Position numbers and translations under genes: made by a program | From: Vibrio brasiliensis LMG 20546 | GTDB lineage: Bacteria; Pseudomonadota; Gammaproteobacteria; Enterobacterales; Vibrionaceae | Length of the DNA: 64,000 nucleotides | NCBI RefSeq assembly: GCF_000189255.1 | Contig: NZ_AEVS01000101.1 | Span: forward strand, 1-64,000 | Direction of reading: 5' to 3' | Notes under the pieces: model-generated | What the model was told of the DNA's origin: nothing | The model's database searches: none | What the model saw: the letters and a program-made list of their open reading frames with translations, nothing else | Shown here: positions 33,955 to 44,579 of the stretch, piece after piece | Layout: every line of letters begins with the position of its first letter | How positions within the stretch are numbered: position 1 is the first letter of the stretch

Positions 33955-36711
33955 ATGGCTATGAGAATAATCTGTTATGTCCTAGCACTCTTGCTAGTAG
34001 GTTGTAGTCAACCTAAAGTTGAAGTCCCAATTCAACAAGATCCTCAATGGACAAGTGGTGCACTTGAAAATGGCGTTCGTTACCACTTTTATCCTCTGGA
34101 TGATGAGTCGGTATCGATTCGAATGTATGTTCATGTTGGTTCGGCGCAAGAAACCGAGCAACAGAAAGGCTATGCACACTTTTTGGAGCATATGGCCTTT
34201 AATGGTTCTGAACACTTCAGTTCTAGTGATATCGTTGAGTTTTTCGAGAAAACTGGGCTGACTTTTGGCGCGGATATGAACGCCTACACTTCACCCTACG
34301 AAACAGTGTATGAGCTTGATTTGCCGAATAGTGTGGAAGTTGAAACTGGCGTTCAATGGATGAGAGATATTGCAGACGGTTTGACACTGGCTGCTGATGA
34401 AGTCGAGAAAGAGAAGGGCGTGATACAAGGTGAAATTCGCCGCACTAGCCCTGAGCATAAATCTCTGGAAGGAAAGTATTATGATTTTCTGACCAAAGGC
34501 ACCCCGTTAGAAAACTTAGATCCAGTCGGAAACCAGCAGTCTGTGGATGGCGCAACGTCAGAGTCAATCAGAGCATTTTATCAAACCTGGTATCAGCCTC
34601 AGTCAACAGAAATCATTGTTACTGGTGATATTGACCTAGAACAAGCGACGGCATTGGTTAAAAAATACTTTAGCGACTGGCAGCAAACACCGGATGCCAA
34701 ACAACAGGTCAAGCAAGATGTCGAACTATCTTTGCGAGATTTTACCGCAGAGGTTGGTGAGTTCGACGCACCAAGTATGAGTCTGTTTGTTGAGCGCGGT
34801 CCTGCGAATATTCATAACCGTAGTCAACTGCATGAACAGTGGTTAGATGAAGTGGTGACACAACTAATCTGGAATCGACTTGACGCTAAATTTAACGAGC
34901 ATGCGACACCACTGCAGGATCTCTATTCATCTACCTATTATCTCAACGAACGCCGTTACGCTCTGATTTCTGTAAGCTTCTCGGCACAAGATCGAGAGCA
35001 AGCACAGCGACTGTTTAGTCAAACACTGGCTTCATTGCGTGATTATGGTGTTACGGCACAAGAGATTGAAAGGGTAATGGCCTCTTTCAACCAAGCGGCG
35101 ACCAATGTTGATTATAATTGGCAGCAGCTATCGGCAGTCGATTTTGCCAATCAGATGGTTAACGTTATTTCACTTGGCGAGACCACTCAGTCAAAGAAAG
35201 ATTACCAACAAAGCCTGATTGAGTTTATCGAACTTGCTACTGATGAGAAGCTTAACGAGGCGTTAAATCAGCTGTTGTCTGAAGAGTTCTCTATTGTGCT
35301 AGGTGCTGATAATGCCGCTGAGATCCCGGTACTAGAGAGTCAGCTGCCTCAATTGCGTAAGCAGGTTAAACAAGCTGGCGTTAAACCACTCGCCATGGCC
35401 GCTTCTATTTCTGAGTTAGCTCAGCCGCAGGCGAGTGGCACTATCACTGCTAAGAAGCAGACTGATACTGGTTTCACTGTCTGGAATCTGTCTAATGGTG
35501 TCGAAGTCTGGTTTGAGCAGGATACTACAGCGGGTGACTACGTTAACTTCATTTACGCAAGTAAAGGTGGAACTGCTGCTCTGGAAGCTAATTTATATCC
35601 AGCGTCGGAAATTGCCGTTGCCGCTATCTCGCGCAGTGGGGTAGGCGAATTCAACGGTACTCAGTTTGATGCTTATCTTGAACGCAACACAATTGAAGTT
35701 TATCCATTTGTCGGTTTTAGCCATCACGGTGTAGAAATCGCTGCACCTAAAGCAAAGCTCGCTGATGCATTCAACGTGATGTTTAACGTGGCCACTAACG
35801 CTAAGGTAGATAAACGTCAGGTAGAGACAGTTGCTCGCGAAAAAGTAGAGGAGTTGCAGAGCTATCTGGAGACACCTATTGGTCAATGGAACAAGTCAAT
35901 CAATGACAATACCTATCTTGCGGATAGCCGCCATAAGATGATCACAGCGCCACAGCTGGCGATGGTAACCGAAACCCAAGTACAGCAGGTTTACGATCAA
36001 CTGTTTGATTATGACCGTGGCAATAAGCTAGTGGTTATTGGTGATATTACTGCTGAAGAGTTAGAACCTCTGATTAGCCACTATATCGCTTCTATTCCGC
36101 TCAACACTGCACCTCAAGCGTCATATGTAGCTGGTTATCAGTCGCAACCTAAACCACGCATCGATCTGGCTGTAAATAATGAGCAGAACAGCTTTTATCT
36201 TCTTAGATCTATCAACTCCGAAGCCGATGTGAGCAGCGTACGTAATGCGTTTATTGATGACATGATTCAGCGTCTGCTATCTAAGAAGCTTAATAGCTAT
36301 GTGCGTGAAGAGTTGAGCCTTGACTATGCCCCTGATGCTTATAGCGCTTCTCAAGACCGTGAACCTAGCACTGACTGGTTTATTGAAGCTCAGGTAGCAC
36401 CGAAAGACATCAGCAAAATCGAGCAAGCCGTTGATCAAGTGGTTGTGGAGATGACACAAGGCGTGACTCAAAACGAGCTGGATCTGGTCGCTAAGCAGCT
36501 CGCAGTTGCCCTTGAACCAATCGATGATGACTCTGTTCAAAGAGTATGGTTCTACACTCGTTACTTGATTCACGGTTATGGTGTAGAGGCTCTAACGGAT
36601 GTTGAAGCCATGACCAGGTCAATTACTAAGCAAGAAATTGACGATCGAATCGAACAGATATTTGGTCAAGGTAGTGTTAAATCCAAATACAGTTTGACAC
36701 CAAAGCCTTAA
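33955..36711 (+). CDS. M16 (pitrilysin/insulinase) zinc protease lipoprotein
   Basis: 918 residues, with a lipobox LLVGC (Cys17; start 33955 or the in-frame ATG 33961). Two M16 halves. The N-terminal one has the inverted zinc motif HFLEH (His75, Glu78, His79) with the distal ligand Glu160 in GVIQGE; the C-terminal half (from about 495) lacks the motif, as expected. Likely a membrane-attached peptidase that degrades peptides inside its closing chamber in the periplasm. No signs of truncation. Single gene, ended by a strong terminator. A second M16 homologue without the motif is at 58889-60190. Confidence 0.92.
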   Translation: MAMRIICYVLALLLVGCSQPKVEVPIQQDPQWTSGALENGVRYHFYPLDDESVSIRMYVHVGSAQETEQQKGYAHFLEHMAFNGSEHFSSSDIVEFFEKTGLTFGADMNAYTSPYETVYELDLPNSVEVETGVQWMRDIADGLTLAADEVEKEKGVIQGEIRRTSPEHKSLEGKYYDFLTKGTPLENLDPVGNQQSVDGATSESIRAFYQTWYQPQSTEIIVTGDIDLEQATALVKKYFSDWQQTPDAKQQVKQDVELSLRDFTAEVGEFDAPSMSLFVERGPANIHNRSQLHEQWLDEVVTQLIWNRLDAKFNEHATPLQDLYSSTYYLNERRYALISVSFSAQDREQAQRLFSQTLASLRDYGVTAQEIERVMASFNQAATNVDYNWQQLSAVDFANQMVNVISLGETTQSKKDYQQSLIEFIELATDEKLNEALNQLLSEEFSIVLGADNAAEIPVLESQLPQLRKQVKQAGVKPLAMAASISELAQPQASGTITAKKQTDTGFTVWNLSNGVEVWFEQDTTAGDYVNFIYASKGGTAALEANLYPASEIAVAAISRSGVGEFNGTQFDAYLERNTIEVYPFVGFSHHGVEIAAPKAKLADAFNVMFNVATNAKVDKRQVETVAREKVEELQSYLETPIGQWNKSINDNTYLADSRHKMITAPQLAMVTETQVQQVYDQLFDYDRGNKLVVIGDITAEELEPLISHYIASIPLNTAPQASYVAGYQSQPKPRIDLAVNNEQNSFYLLRSINSEADVSSVRNAFIDDMIQRLLSKKLNSYVREELSLDYAPDAYSASQDREPSTDWFIEAQVAPKDISKIEQAVDQVVVEMTQGVTQNELDLVAKQLAVALEPIDDDSVQRVWFYTRYLIHGYGVEALTDVEAMTRSITKQEIDDRIEQIFGQGSVKSKYSLTPKP

Positions 36712-36715
36712 CGGA

Positions 36716-36743
36716 AAAAGCAGCGATTAATCGCTGCTTTTTT
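36716..36743. terminator. bidirectional terminator
   Basis: GCAGCGA / TCGCTGC (36720-36726, 36731-36737), TTAA loop, A run before and six T after. It ends the M16 gene and overlaps the last base of the convergent hydrolase gene. Confidence 0.9.
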
Positions 36744-37359
36744 AATGCCTGAAACAGTCGTTCTGGATGAAGTGATCAATCTGCTGGGGAACCAGAGAGG
36801 TGTATATCAAACTCGTGTGACTGCTACGAATCTCAACGTGGTCTGTCATACCGACAATTTTGGTTTCATCGACGGTTACTGTACCGTCGGACATCATCTT
36901 ATTATCCATCATCAGTAAGGAACGGGCTCCTAAAGGTAGGGTTCCTGCGATGCAGCCAAGCTTTTGCGGCAGGGTCCAGTCACTTTCGTGCTTCTGTAAG
37001 CCAAATGATGGTGCATTTCCCAGTATCACACTCATACCTAGCTCCTGAATGCGGGTAACAATTGAAGCCCCCTGGATTGGAGAGCCAATTGTGACGACAT
37101 GGGATACTTGCTGCTCGCTAAACTGGCGAGACTCAAGATAGTGTTTGATCACCAGTCCACCAAGGCTATGACCCACTAATATATTTGGCATCTCAGATGA
37201 CAAAGCGTTATCTATTCGCTCGAAGACCGTTTTCTCATCAATAGCCACACTGTTATACGAGAGAATTTTTGTTCGGTAGCCGAAATCTCGGAGCCGATGA
37301 CTGAGCGGCTGCATGACCATCCCGTGCATATATAGACCATGTAAGATAATGATTTTCAT
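36742..37359 (-). CDS. alpha/beta-hydrolase, lipase-like
   Basis: A 205-residue cytosolic protein. Starts with IILHGLYMHGMVMQPL (oxyanion region), nucleophile elbow GHSLGG, then VVTIGSPIQGAS, and a C-terminal SSHTSLIY likely carrying the catalytic His, with an Asp/Glu in the DGTVTVDETK region. Resembles the small PGAP1-like/serine-hydrolase proteins found in many gammaproteobacteria; natural substrate unknown. Alone on the minus strand. Confidence 0.8.
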   Translation of the reverse strand: MKIIILHGLYMHGMVMQPLSHRLRDFGYRTKILSYNSVAIDEKTVFERIDNALSSEMPNILVGHSLGGLVIKHYLESRQFSEQQVSHVVTIGSPIQGASIVTRIQELGMSVILGNAPSFGLQKHESDWTLPQKLGCIAGTLPLGARSLLMMDNKMMSDGTVTVDETKIVGMTDHVEIRSSHTSLIYTSLVPQQIDHFIQNDCFRH

Positions 37360-37480
37360 ACGACTCCCTACAACATTTGGTGTGAAGTCATCTAACCATT
37401 TTCGGCAAAGAAAAGCATCTAAAAAAATATCAGATTGTGTGAGTTTGTAGGCTTATGCGAGTGAGGGGAAATAACAAAGA

Positions 37481-37511
37481 AAAACGGGCAGTTAGTGATT
37501 CGCTAACTGCC
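37481..37511 (-). terminator. terminator of the phzF-like gene
   Basis: GGCAGTTAG / CTAACTGCC (37487-37495, 37503-37511). On the minus strand the stem is followed by CGTTTTTC. It lies 12 bases after the stop. Confidence 0.85.
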
Positions 37512-37522
37512 GGAAATAGGCT

Positions 37523-38311
37523 TTACGCGTAAATCTTACCGTGGGAATAGAGCACAGCGTAGCCCGATACTACGACGCGCTCCGGCTCAACGTGACAGTA
37601 TAAAACGCCACCACGCTTTGAGGCCTGATATGCTTTAAGGTTCGATTTTTCTAAACGCTCAGCCCAAAAGGGGGCTAGTCCGGCATGGATTGAGCCTGTA
37701 ACAGGGTCTTCGTCACCACCATTTGCAGGCCAGAAGTAGCGCGAGACAAAGTCATATTCGTCTCCGGCAGCGGTGGCGACCACATCATAAGGAGCAAGCT
37801 TTTTTAAATGCTCGTTATTGGTTTGTAGATCGATAACATCTTGCTCGTTGTTATAGATGGCAAAATAAGCTTGCTGATTTCTGAGCACCTCTACTGGCTG
37901 GATAGATAACCCTTCAGCCAGATCAGATGGTGCGGCTATTTCTATCGGCTTGAGCAAAGGAAAAGTCATAAAGATGCGACCTGTCAGGTCATGGTCAACA
38001 ACCAATTGGCCAACGTGAAGTGTCTCAAAGCGAATGATTTCACCTGCGTCAAAATGATTAAACAGAACATAAGCTGACGCTAGTGTTGCGTGACCACAGA
38101 AATCGACTTCACATAAAGGAGAGAACCAACGAATTTCGTAATGATTCTCACCGATTGGCTTGATGAATGCAGTCTCGGACAGGTTGTTCTCAGTCGCGAT
38201 GTTCTGCATCAGTTGTTCGTGAGGCCACTCGTTGACCGGAACTACCGCTGCAGGGTTTCCACTGTATTTCCGCTCAGTGAAAGAATCACATACAAATACT
38301 TCGTATTCCAT
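37523..38311 (-). CDS. PhzF-family isomerase/epimerase
   Basis: 262 residues of the diaminopimelate-epimerase-like PhzF fold. The active-site Glu46 is seen in NNLSETAFI, and the family marks YSGNPAAVVP, WFSPLCEVDFCGHATLA and GGDEDPVTGSIHAGLAPFW are present. Members isomerise small metabolites by proton transfer; most, like this one, are not in phenazine pathways and have no known substrate. No phenazine genes are nearby. A long palindrome lies 43-69 bases upstream. Confidence 0.85.
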   Translation of the reverse strand: MEYEVFVCDSFTERKYSGNPAAVVPVNEWPHEQLMQNIATENNLSETAFIKPIGENHYEIRWFSPLCEVDFCGHATLASAYVLFNHFDAGEIIRFETLHVGQLVVDHDLTGRIFMTFPLLKPIEIAAPSDLAEGLSIQPVEVLRNQQAYFAIYNNEQDVIDLQTNNEHLKKLAPYDVVATAAGDEYDFVSRYFWPANGGDEDPVTGSIHAGLAPFWAERLEKSNLKAYQASKRGGVLYCHVEPERVVVSGYAVLYSHGKIYA

Positions 38312-38353
38312 AGCTACTCCTTGCTGTTGGTTGTTGATGTATATGCTATTAAT

Positions 38354-38380
38354 TGGATAGCGTCATTATGACGCTTTCCA
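38354..38380 (-). promoter_or_regulatory. long palindrome upstream of the phzF-like gene
   Basis: The inner AGCGTCAT / ATGACGCT (38359-38375, one central base) is extended by TGGA and TCCA at the outer ends (38354-38357, 38377-38380) after one unpaired T on each side. Twelve base pairs each side is more than expected by chance, and no T tract follows, so an operator is more likely than a terminator. Confidence 0.5.
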
Positions 38381-38481
38381 ACTACCCAAGTCTTAGCAAG
38401 AGTGCAGAGTTGAGGTCAAGATCTAAGTGATTCATACTTCTGTTGCAATCGTTCGAACACTATTTCATTAGCTTTCTCACT

Positions 38482-41331
38482 TTATTGTGCCTGACTGACT
38501 TCATCCACCAAATAGAGGATCGATTGATACGGCACACCACTATGATGAGACAAGCCTATTTCACAAGTACGACTATTACTGAAACCGCGCTGACACCCCT
38601 CGGGTACCTGTTCTTTTAGTGGATGAACGGCTGCCTGATTGAGTTCTGGTGTGGTGAAACCCTTATCACCAGCCCAGCCACAGCAAGAGATATGCTCAGG
38701 CACAACCACATCTGATACACACGCTTTGGCTAATGAGATCATGGTGTTATCCAGTCCCATACGACGAGAGCTACAAGTGACATGCAGCATTACCGTCTCT
38801 TGCTTTTGTGTAATAGTTAAGTGTTCCAGTAAATACTTTGCGACAAAACCCGCAGGCTCCAGTACCTCCATTGGCTTGGTGAAGTTCTCAATACTGCGCT
38901 TAGCGCAAGGACTGGTGTCCATCAGAACCGGGTACTCGCCTTCGTAACTTGCTTTCCACAACGCATTTTCCAGCTGTTGCGCTTTCGCCATAGCGATATC
39001 AGTCATGCCTTTACTGTCGTAGGGCATGCCACAACACTGATCATCAAGTGAGTCTGGGATGATCACTTCATATCCAGCTTTCTTAATAAGTGACAATGTC
39101 ACCTCGGTCAGTGAGCGTTGGTCAGCCGCATCTTTTTGTTGTCCCATTGTCCTTGATGCACATGAAGGAAGGTAGACGACCTTTTTATCTGAACGTACTA
39201 ACAACTCCATCGCTTTGGTTAACTTATGACTGTTTGCTTGTGGTGTTTCTGGCAACCAAACCGGGGTCTTATTGTTGGCAATCTTGCGTACGCCATTAGT
39301 CAGAGTGGATACACTGCTTTCACCTAACACTTTAACGGCGATCTGATTGGCCTTTAACGAGCCTCTGGTTAAAGCAGTGGTGGTTGCAAAATGGTCTGCT
39401 GTCCATTTAGCAATCGGCGTAAATTTCTTGTACTTAGCGGTTCTCAGCTGTTTAACCAAGTCGCCGGTGTTGATACCAACAGGGCATCTATCTGCACACA
39501 AACCCGTGGCTGCACAGGTGTCGATACCCTGATATTCAAAGATCTGTTCTAACTCTGTAGCTGCGGTCTCTTCGCCAAGAGCACGACGTTGCTGCAGTTC
39601 ACGATAGAGCACAATACGCTGGCGAGGAGAAAGGGTTAAAGTGCGCGACGGGCAGACAGGCTCACAGAAGCCACATTCGATACAGCGGTCAACTAGTGGG
39701 TCTGCGGCTGGCATCGGCTTGAGGTTTTCGATATGAGACAGTGGATTATCATTGATGATAACGCCGGGGTTAAGTAATCCTTGTGGATCGAAAAGCGCTT
39801 TGATTTTTTGCATCAATTGATAGCCAGCTTTGCCCCATTCCAGCTCAACATAGGGTGCCATGTTACGGCCAGTACCATGCTCTGCTTTTAGAGAACCCTG
39901 ATACTTAACCGCGACCAGATCAGCGACGTCGTCCATAAAGTTACCGTAGCGCGTCACTTCCTGTTGAGAGTCGAATCCTTGGGTGAAGACAAAGTGAAGG
40001 TTACCTTCAAGGGCATGGCCAAAGATGATCGCTTCACTGTAGTCGTATTTATCAAATAGAGCCTGAAGATCGCGTACGCCATTGGCGAGGTTTTCAACCG
40101 GGAAGGCGACATCTTCAATAATGACTGTTGTTCCGACTTCGCGTACTGCTCCCACCGCAGGGAACATGCCCTTGCGTATCCCCCATAGGGTGGCAACGGT
40201 TTTCGGATCCAGTGTGAACGGGACTGATTCAATGATGTTGTAATCAGACAGTGATGCCATGATCTGCTGACATTGCTCATCAATATCCGCTTGATTGCTG
40301 GCATGAGTTTCTACCAGAATCGCCGCGGCCTCAAGATCGAGAGTTTGAATAAACTCTGGCATTCCAGGCTTGTCGGCTACAGAACGAAGGGCACGTCCGT
40401 CCATCAGCTCAACCGCTGCCACAGGGGTATGCGACAAGGTAGTGACGGCCTGACATGCTTGTTCAATGTCGGCAAAGACTAATAGGGTTGAGGCTTTAAA
40501 ATCATGCTCGATTACAGTGTTGTAAGTAATTTCTGCGATAAAGCCCAAAGTGCCTTCAGAGCCAATCATCAGGTGCTCTAGCACTTCAATAGGATCGCTA
40601 AAGTCGACTAAGGCGTTCAACGCGTAGCCCGTGGTGTTTTTGAGGCGATATTTATGCTTAATCAGTTCACGCAGTTCATCGTTTTGTTGAGTCTCTTGCA
40701 CCAGAGCGTTTAGGCCTTCGATGATGTCTGGGCGAGTAGTCTTAAATGCGCTGATGCTTTGCTGGCTGGCGGTATCTAATAGTGTACCGTCGCTGAAAAC
40801 GACTTTAATCGAGTCGATAGTTCGGTAAGAATTCTGCGCGGTTCCACAACACATACCGCTGGCGTTATTCGCCGCGATACCACCAATTTTACAGGTGTTA
40901 ATTGAGGCTGGATCAGGACCAATTTTGCGCTTAAAGGGGGCCAGATACTTGTTAGCGTCTGCGCCGATCACGCCTGGCTGGAGAAGAATTTTATCACCAT
41001 CATCGATGATCTGGTGGTTACGCCAGTCGTCGGTCAGGGTAATAAGAACTGAGTCGGAAACAGCCTGACCGGATAAGCTGGTACCAGCAGCGCGGAAGGT
41101 AAAGTGAATATTCATTTCGCGGCAGCACTGGATGGTGTAAATCACTTCATCAAGTGTTTTAAGGCGTAATACGATGCGAGGAATAAGGCGATAAAAACTG
41201 GCATCGGTGCCGTAAGCGAGGCGTTTGGCGTGTTGAGTGATGATGCGCTTTGGATCTATCTCAACCGCAAGCAGAGACTGTAACTGCTGGTAAAGACCAT
41301 CGCGGTTTGAATCGGTAGTATGGTTCGACAT
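38482..41331 (-). CDS. dld: D-lactate dehydrogenase, FAD/Fe-S fused type
   Basis: 949 residues from ATG 41331 (AGGAAG 5 bases upstream; an ATG six codons earlier is less good). The N-terminal half is a FAD-binding PCMH/VAO-type oxidase (FRAAGTSLSGQAVSD, the GlcD-like core HGTGRNMAP); then two 4Fe-4S motifs CIECGFCEPVCP and CAATGLCADRCP; then two CCG domains (DDQCCGMPYD, SCCGWAGDKGF). This is the GlcD+GlcF fusion type that oxidises D-lactate to pyruvate and feeds the quinone pool at the inner membrane. It is the last gene of lldP-lldD-dld. YdiJ-like 2-hydroxyacid oxidases are the alternative, but the operon favours D-lactate. Confidence 0.9.
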   Translation of the reverse strand: MSNHTTDSNRDGLYQQLQSLLAVEIDPKRIITQHAKRLAYGTDASFYRLIPRIVLRLKTLDEVIYTIQCCREMNIHFTFRAAGTSLSGQAVSDSVLITLTDDWRNHQIIDDGDKILLQPGVIGADANKYLAPFKRKIGPDPASINTCKIGGIAANNASGMCCGTAQNSYRTIDSIKVVFSDGTLLDTASQQSISAFKTTRPDIIEGLNALVQETQQNDELRELIKHKYRLKNTTGYALNALVDFSDPIEVLEHLMIGSEGTLGFIAEITYNTVIEHDFKASTLLVFADIEQACQAVTTLSHTPVAAVELMDGRALRSVADKPGMPEFIQTLDLEAAAILVETHASNQADIDEQCQQIMASLSDYNIIESVPFTLDPKTVATLWGIRKGMFPAVGAVREVGTTVIIEDVAFPVENLANGVRDLQALFDKYDYSEAIIFGHALEGNLHFVFTQGFDSQQEVTRYGNFMDDVADLVAVKYQGSLKAEHGTGRNMAPYVELEWGKAGYQLMQKIKALFDPQGLLNPGVIINDNPLSHIENLKPMPAADPLVDRCIECGFCEPVCPSRTLTLSPRQRIVLYRELQQRRALGEETAATELEQIFEYQGIDTCAATGLCADRCPVGINTGDLVKQLRTAKYKKFTPIAKWTADHFATTTALTRGSLKANQIAVKVLGESSVSTLTNGVRKIANNKTPVWLPETPQANSHKLTKAMELLVRSDKKVVYLPSCASRTMGQQKDAADQRSLTEVTLSLIKKAGYEVIIPDSLDDQCCGMPYDSKGMTDIAMAKAQQLENALWKASYEGEYPVLMDTSPCAKRSIENFTKPMEVLEPAGFVAKYLLEHLTITQKQETVMLHVTCSSRRMGLDNTMISLAKACVSDVVVPEHISCCGWAGDKGFTTPELNQAAVHPLKEQVPEGCQRGFSNSRTCEIGLSHHSGVPYQSILYLVDEVSQAQ

Positions 41332-41387
41332 GTTGGCTTCCTTGTGCATGCTGCTGTCGGTATTATTTTTTCTTTTCAGCAGTTTAA

Positions 41388-41423
41388 AGGTGCCACAGCT
41401 AAGATGTTTTGGCTATGACACCT
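41388..41423 (-). promoter_or_regulatory. stem between lldD and dld
   Basis: The 12-base arms (41388-41399 and 41412-41423) pair with two G-U pairs in the minus-strand RNA. They lie 8 bases after the lldD stop, with no T tract. Likely an mRNA-processing or stability element within the operon. Confidence 0.4.
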
Positions 41424-41430
41424 ATCGTCA

Positions 41431-42570
41431 TTATTTGATGTTAACCAGTGAATCGCGACCAAGATCTTGAATGCTCTTAGCTCCGGTCAGAGTCATGGCG
41501 ACACGCATCTCTTTCTCATACAGATCAAGCAGGTTTTCTACGCCAGCCTGACCTTGAGCGGCAAGGGCGTAAACAAAAGAGCGACCAAGTAAGGTACAGT
41601 CGGCGCCCAGCGCCAGCATACGAACCACATCAAGACCAGTGCGGATACCAGAATCGACAAAAATCTTCAGATCACCTTTTACTGCATCTGCAATGTTTGG
41701 CAGAGCTTTAGCGGTAGAAAGAACACCGTCGAGCTGACGACCGCCGTGGTTAGAAACAACAATGCCATCAGCACCAAATGAAACTGCGTCTTTCGCATCC
41801 TGTTCGTCAAGAATGCCTTTAATCACCATAGGACCATCCCAAAAATCGCGAATCCACTCGAGGTCTTTCCAACAGATTGACGGGTCAAAGTTAGCGCCTA
41901 ACCAACCAATGTAGTCTTCTAATTTAGTTGGTTCGCCACGATACGTAGAGATATTGCCCAGATCATGAGGTTTACCAAACAGACCCACATCAAAAGCCCA
42001 GCTTGGGTGACGCATTGCCTGAAAAACTCGGCGTGCTGCAGCGTTTGGACCGCTCATGCCAGAGTGCATGTCCCGATAACGCGCACCGGGTACCGGCATA
42101 TCAACCGTAAATACGAGTGTGGTAACACCTGCGGCTTTAGCACGCTCAAGAACGTTTTTCATAAAGCCACGGTCTTTGAGTACGTAGAGCTGGAACCACA
42201 TCGGACGTTCAATGGCAGGTGCAACTTCTTCGATAGGGCAGACAGAGACTGTCGACATTGTAAAAGGAATGCCTTTATTGGCTGCTGCTTTTGCTGCCTG
42301 AACTTCACCGCGACGAGCGTACATGCCAGTTAGACCGACAGGAGCGAGGGCAATAGGTAACGAAAGCTTTTCGCCGAATATCTCAGTATCCAGACTCAGA
42401 TCTTCCATGTTATTTAGCACACGCTGCTTTAGCGCGATGTCAGCGAGATCTTCAGTGTTTTTACGTAGAGTGTGCTCACCATAAGAGCCGCCATCAATAT
42501 AGTGAAATAGAAATGGAGGAAGCTTGGCTTTAGCGGCGGCACGGTAATCAGTTGAGGCAGAGATAATCAT
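41431..42570 (-). CDS. lldD: L-lactate dehydrogenase (FMN, quinone-linked)
   Basis: A 379-residue member of the alpha-hydroxyacid oxidase family that oxidises L-lactate to pyruvate. It shows FMN and active-site marks [10 protein letters not shown] (here [14 protein letters not shown]), [45 protein letters not shown] with the catalytic His, and [10 protein letters not shown]. Length is close to E. coli LldD (396). Middle gene of the operon, 162 bases after lldP and with a long stem-loop in that gap. Confidence 0.95.
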   Translation of the reverse strand: MIISASTDYRAAAKAKLPPFLFHYIDGGSYGEHTLRKNTEDLADIALKQRVLNNMEDLSLDTEIFGEKLSLPIALAPVGLTGMYARRGEVQAAKAAANKGIPFTMSTVSVCPIEEVAPAIERPMWFQLYVLKDRGFMKNVLERAKAAGVTTLVFTVDMPVPGARYRDMHSGMSGPNAAARRVFQAMRHPSWAFDVGLFGKPHDLGNISTYRGEPTKLEDYIGWLGANFDPSICWKDLEWIRDFWDGPMVIKGILDEQDAKDAVSFGADGIVVSNHGGRQLDGVLSTAKALPNIADAVKGDLKIFVDSGIRTGLDVVRMLALGADCTLLGRSFVYALAAQGQAGVENLLDLYEKEMRVAMTLTGAKSIQDLGRDSLVNIK

Positions 42571-42643
42571 AAAGTCATTCCTATTAATCTTTTTTCAGAC
42601 CCCTTTCTTTGAAGGGTTAGTATGGTCGACATCTTAAGTAAGG

Positions 42644-42720
42644 TGGCGTTAATACTCCTGGAATTGCTAGCGTTTTCACATTCGCAAGGTTCTTGTCAGG
42701 GGATTAGAGTATTAACGCCA
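42644..42720 (-). promoter_or_regulatory. 14-base inverted repeat between lldP and lldD
   Basis: TGGCGTTAATACTC (42644-42657) and GAGTATTAACGCCA (42707-42720) are perfect inverted copies with a 49-base loop; CCTG/CAGG can extend the stem. It begins 12 bases beyond the lldP stop. As RNA it is a very stable stem without a T tract, suited to protecting the lldP mRNA 3' end or setting lldP and lldD levels apart. Confidence 0.55.
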
Positions 42721-42732
42721 TAGAACAAGTAG

Positions 42733-44424
42733 TTATTGCATTAGTGCGTCAGTAATTTGCAGGCCGTAAATTGCGACCAGACCAATTATCCCTGTCACTA
42801 CCAGGTAGTAGATTGTCGGAATAATCGTTTTACGTAGCGTTGCTCCTTCACGACCTAGCAGGCCAACGGTTGCTGATGCTGCGACGACGTTGTGAATAGC
42901 AATCATATTACCCGCTGCCGCGCCAACGGCTTGTAGTGCGACGACTACGGCACTCGAAATGGTCAGGGTTTGAGCGACTTCAAACTGGAACTGGCTAAAC
43001 ATCATATTAGATACGGTGTTTGAACCGGCGATAAACGCCCCTAATGCACCTACAGTTGCACTTAGTGCAGGGAAGGCGTCACCAACTAAGCCAGCGGCAA
43101 AGTTAGCGGTAGTAACAGGCATGCTTGCCAGATCTGCACCGTTAATTCCTGAGTTGATGAAAATACGCACCATAGGGATGGTGAATACAAGCACAAAACC
43201 AGCACCGATCAGTGTCTTGCTTGATTCACCAAACGCTTTAGCCAGTGGGGCAGCACTACGTGATTGCAGTAGCACCGCAATCAGAGCAACAAACACCAGA
43301 ATACCGCCCGGAAGGTATAGAGGCTGAATGGCCGCGCTGATACCAGTTTCTCCGAGGATGTTGCTGAATGAAAGGCTGACACCGACTAACATTGCTTTGA
43401 AGTCTGCGCTGACTCGGCTGGCAACCAATACAACCGCCAGAAGCACATAAGGTAGCCAGGCTAGCGCCATGCTCATAGGTTTAGAAGTGCTCTCTTTGAG
43501 GTCGATTTTCAGGGAACCTAACCATTCAGCAGGCCATTTGTTTTCATCTTCGAAATCCCACGTTGATTTTGGCACTAAGAATCCACGTTTTGCTGCAGAG
43601 ACTACGATTGACAGGCCAACCAGACCACCAATTAACGATGGGAACTCTGCGCCGAGGAATACACCGGTAAGAGCATATGGAATGGTGAATGACAGACCAG
43701 CGAAGATAGCGAATGGAAGGATATCAAGACCTTCGCTCCAGCTGCGGTTTTTACCGAAGAAGCGTGTCAGCATCATTGCCATCAGTACTGGCATCAATGT
43801 GCCAACACCTGCATGAATAAGCGCCACACTTGAAGTGATTTGCTGTAAGTACGCGTCCCATGTCGAGCCGTTTGCCAATAATGCTTCACTAATGTTGTGT
43901 GTATCCAGGCCTTTGTTAACGCCGACGATAATCGGTGTACCAACAGCGCCAAAAGATACCGGGGTTGACTGGATCATCATCCCCATCAAAACAGCTGCCA
44001 GGGCAGGGAAACCAATAGCGACCAGTAATGGGGCTGCAATGGCTGCCGGTGTGCCGAAACCAGATGCCCCTTCAATGAATGAACCAAAACACCAGGCAAT
44101 GATAATCGCCTGTACACGGCGGTCAGGGGAGATATTGGTGAATCCGTTACGAATAGTAGAGATTGCGCCAGTGTGTTTTAAGGTGTTAAGCAAGAAGATT
44201 GCACCAAACACAATCCATAGTACAGATACGGTAATTCCTAATCCCTGGAAAACCGACGCCAGTACGCGTGTCGCTGACATATCCCAGGCGAATAGGGCAA
44301 TGACAACAGTTAAACCAAATGCCACAGGCATGGCACGTTTTGCAGGCCAGTTCAGGCCGACGAGTAGTATGGCTGCCACCACAATTGGTGAGAAGGCCAC
44401 GAGAGCAAGCATTGTTTCACTCAT
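42733..44424 (-). CDS. lldP: L-lactate permease
   Basis: A 563-residue inner-membrane lactate/proton symporter of the LctP family. Marks: the [20 protein letters not shown] signature, [17 protein letters not shown], and about 12-14 helices. GGATGTACC precedes the ATG at 44424. First gene of the lactate operon; divergent from a LysR gene 155 bases away. Confidence 0.95.
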   Translation of the reverse strand: MSETMLALVAFSPIVVAAILLVGLNWPAKRAMPVAFGLTVVIALFAWDMSATRVLASVFQGLGITVSVLWIVFGAIFLLNTLKHTGAISTIRNGFTNISPDRRVQAIIIAWCFGSFIEGASGFGTPAAIAAPLLVAIGFPALAAVLMGMMIQSTPVSFGAVGTPIIVGVNKGLDTHNISEALLANGSTWDAYLQQITSSVALIHAGVGTLMPVLMAMMLTRFFGKNRSWSEGLDILPFAIFAGLSFTIPYALTGVFLGAEFPSLIGGLVGLSIVVSAAKRGFLVPKSTWDFEDENKWPAEWLGSLKIDLKESTSKPMSMALAWLPYVLLAVVLVASRVSADFKAMLVGVSLSFSNILGETGISAAIQPLYLPGGILVFVALIAVLLQSRSAAPLAKAFGESSKTLIGAGFVLVFTIPMVRIFINSGINGADLASMPVTTANFAAGLVGDAFPALSATVGALGAFIAGSNTVSNMMFSQFQFEVAQTLTISSAVVVALQAVGAAAGNMIAIHNVVAASATVGLLGREGATLRKTIIPTIYYLVVTGIIGLVAIYGLQITDALMQ

Positions 44425-44579
44425 TGGTACATCCTTTACGTTCTTTAATCTGGGCTCTTCGAAGCCTCTTAGATTTTATACTTGTGACAATTTTGTTAAG
44501 TTGCGGTGAATTTACCCCTTTATTTTTTATTGATATAGGGAAATAATGAAAATAATTAATTCCAAAAATGACATAATCG

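Noticed and set aside
43835-44509. 224-residue open frame on the plus strand inside lldP
   Set aside because: It is antisense to a clear permease gene, has no signal for translation and a composition typical of a shadow frame.
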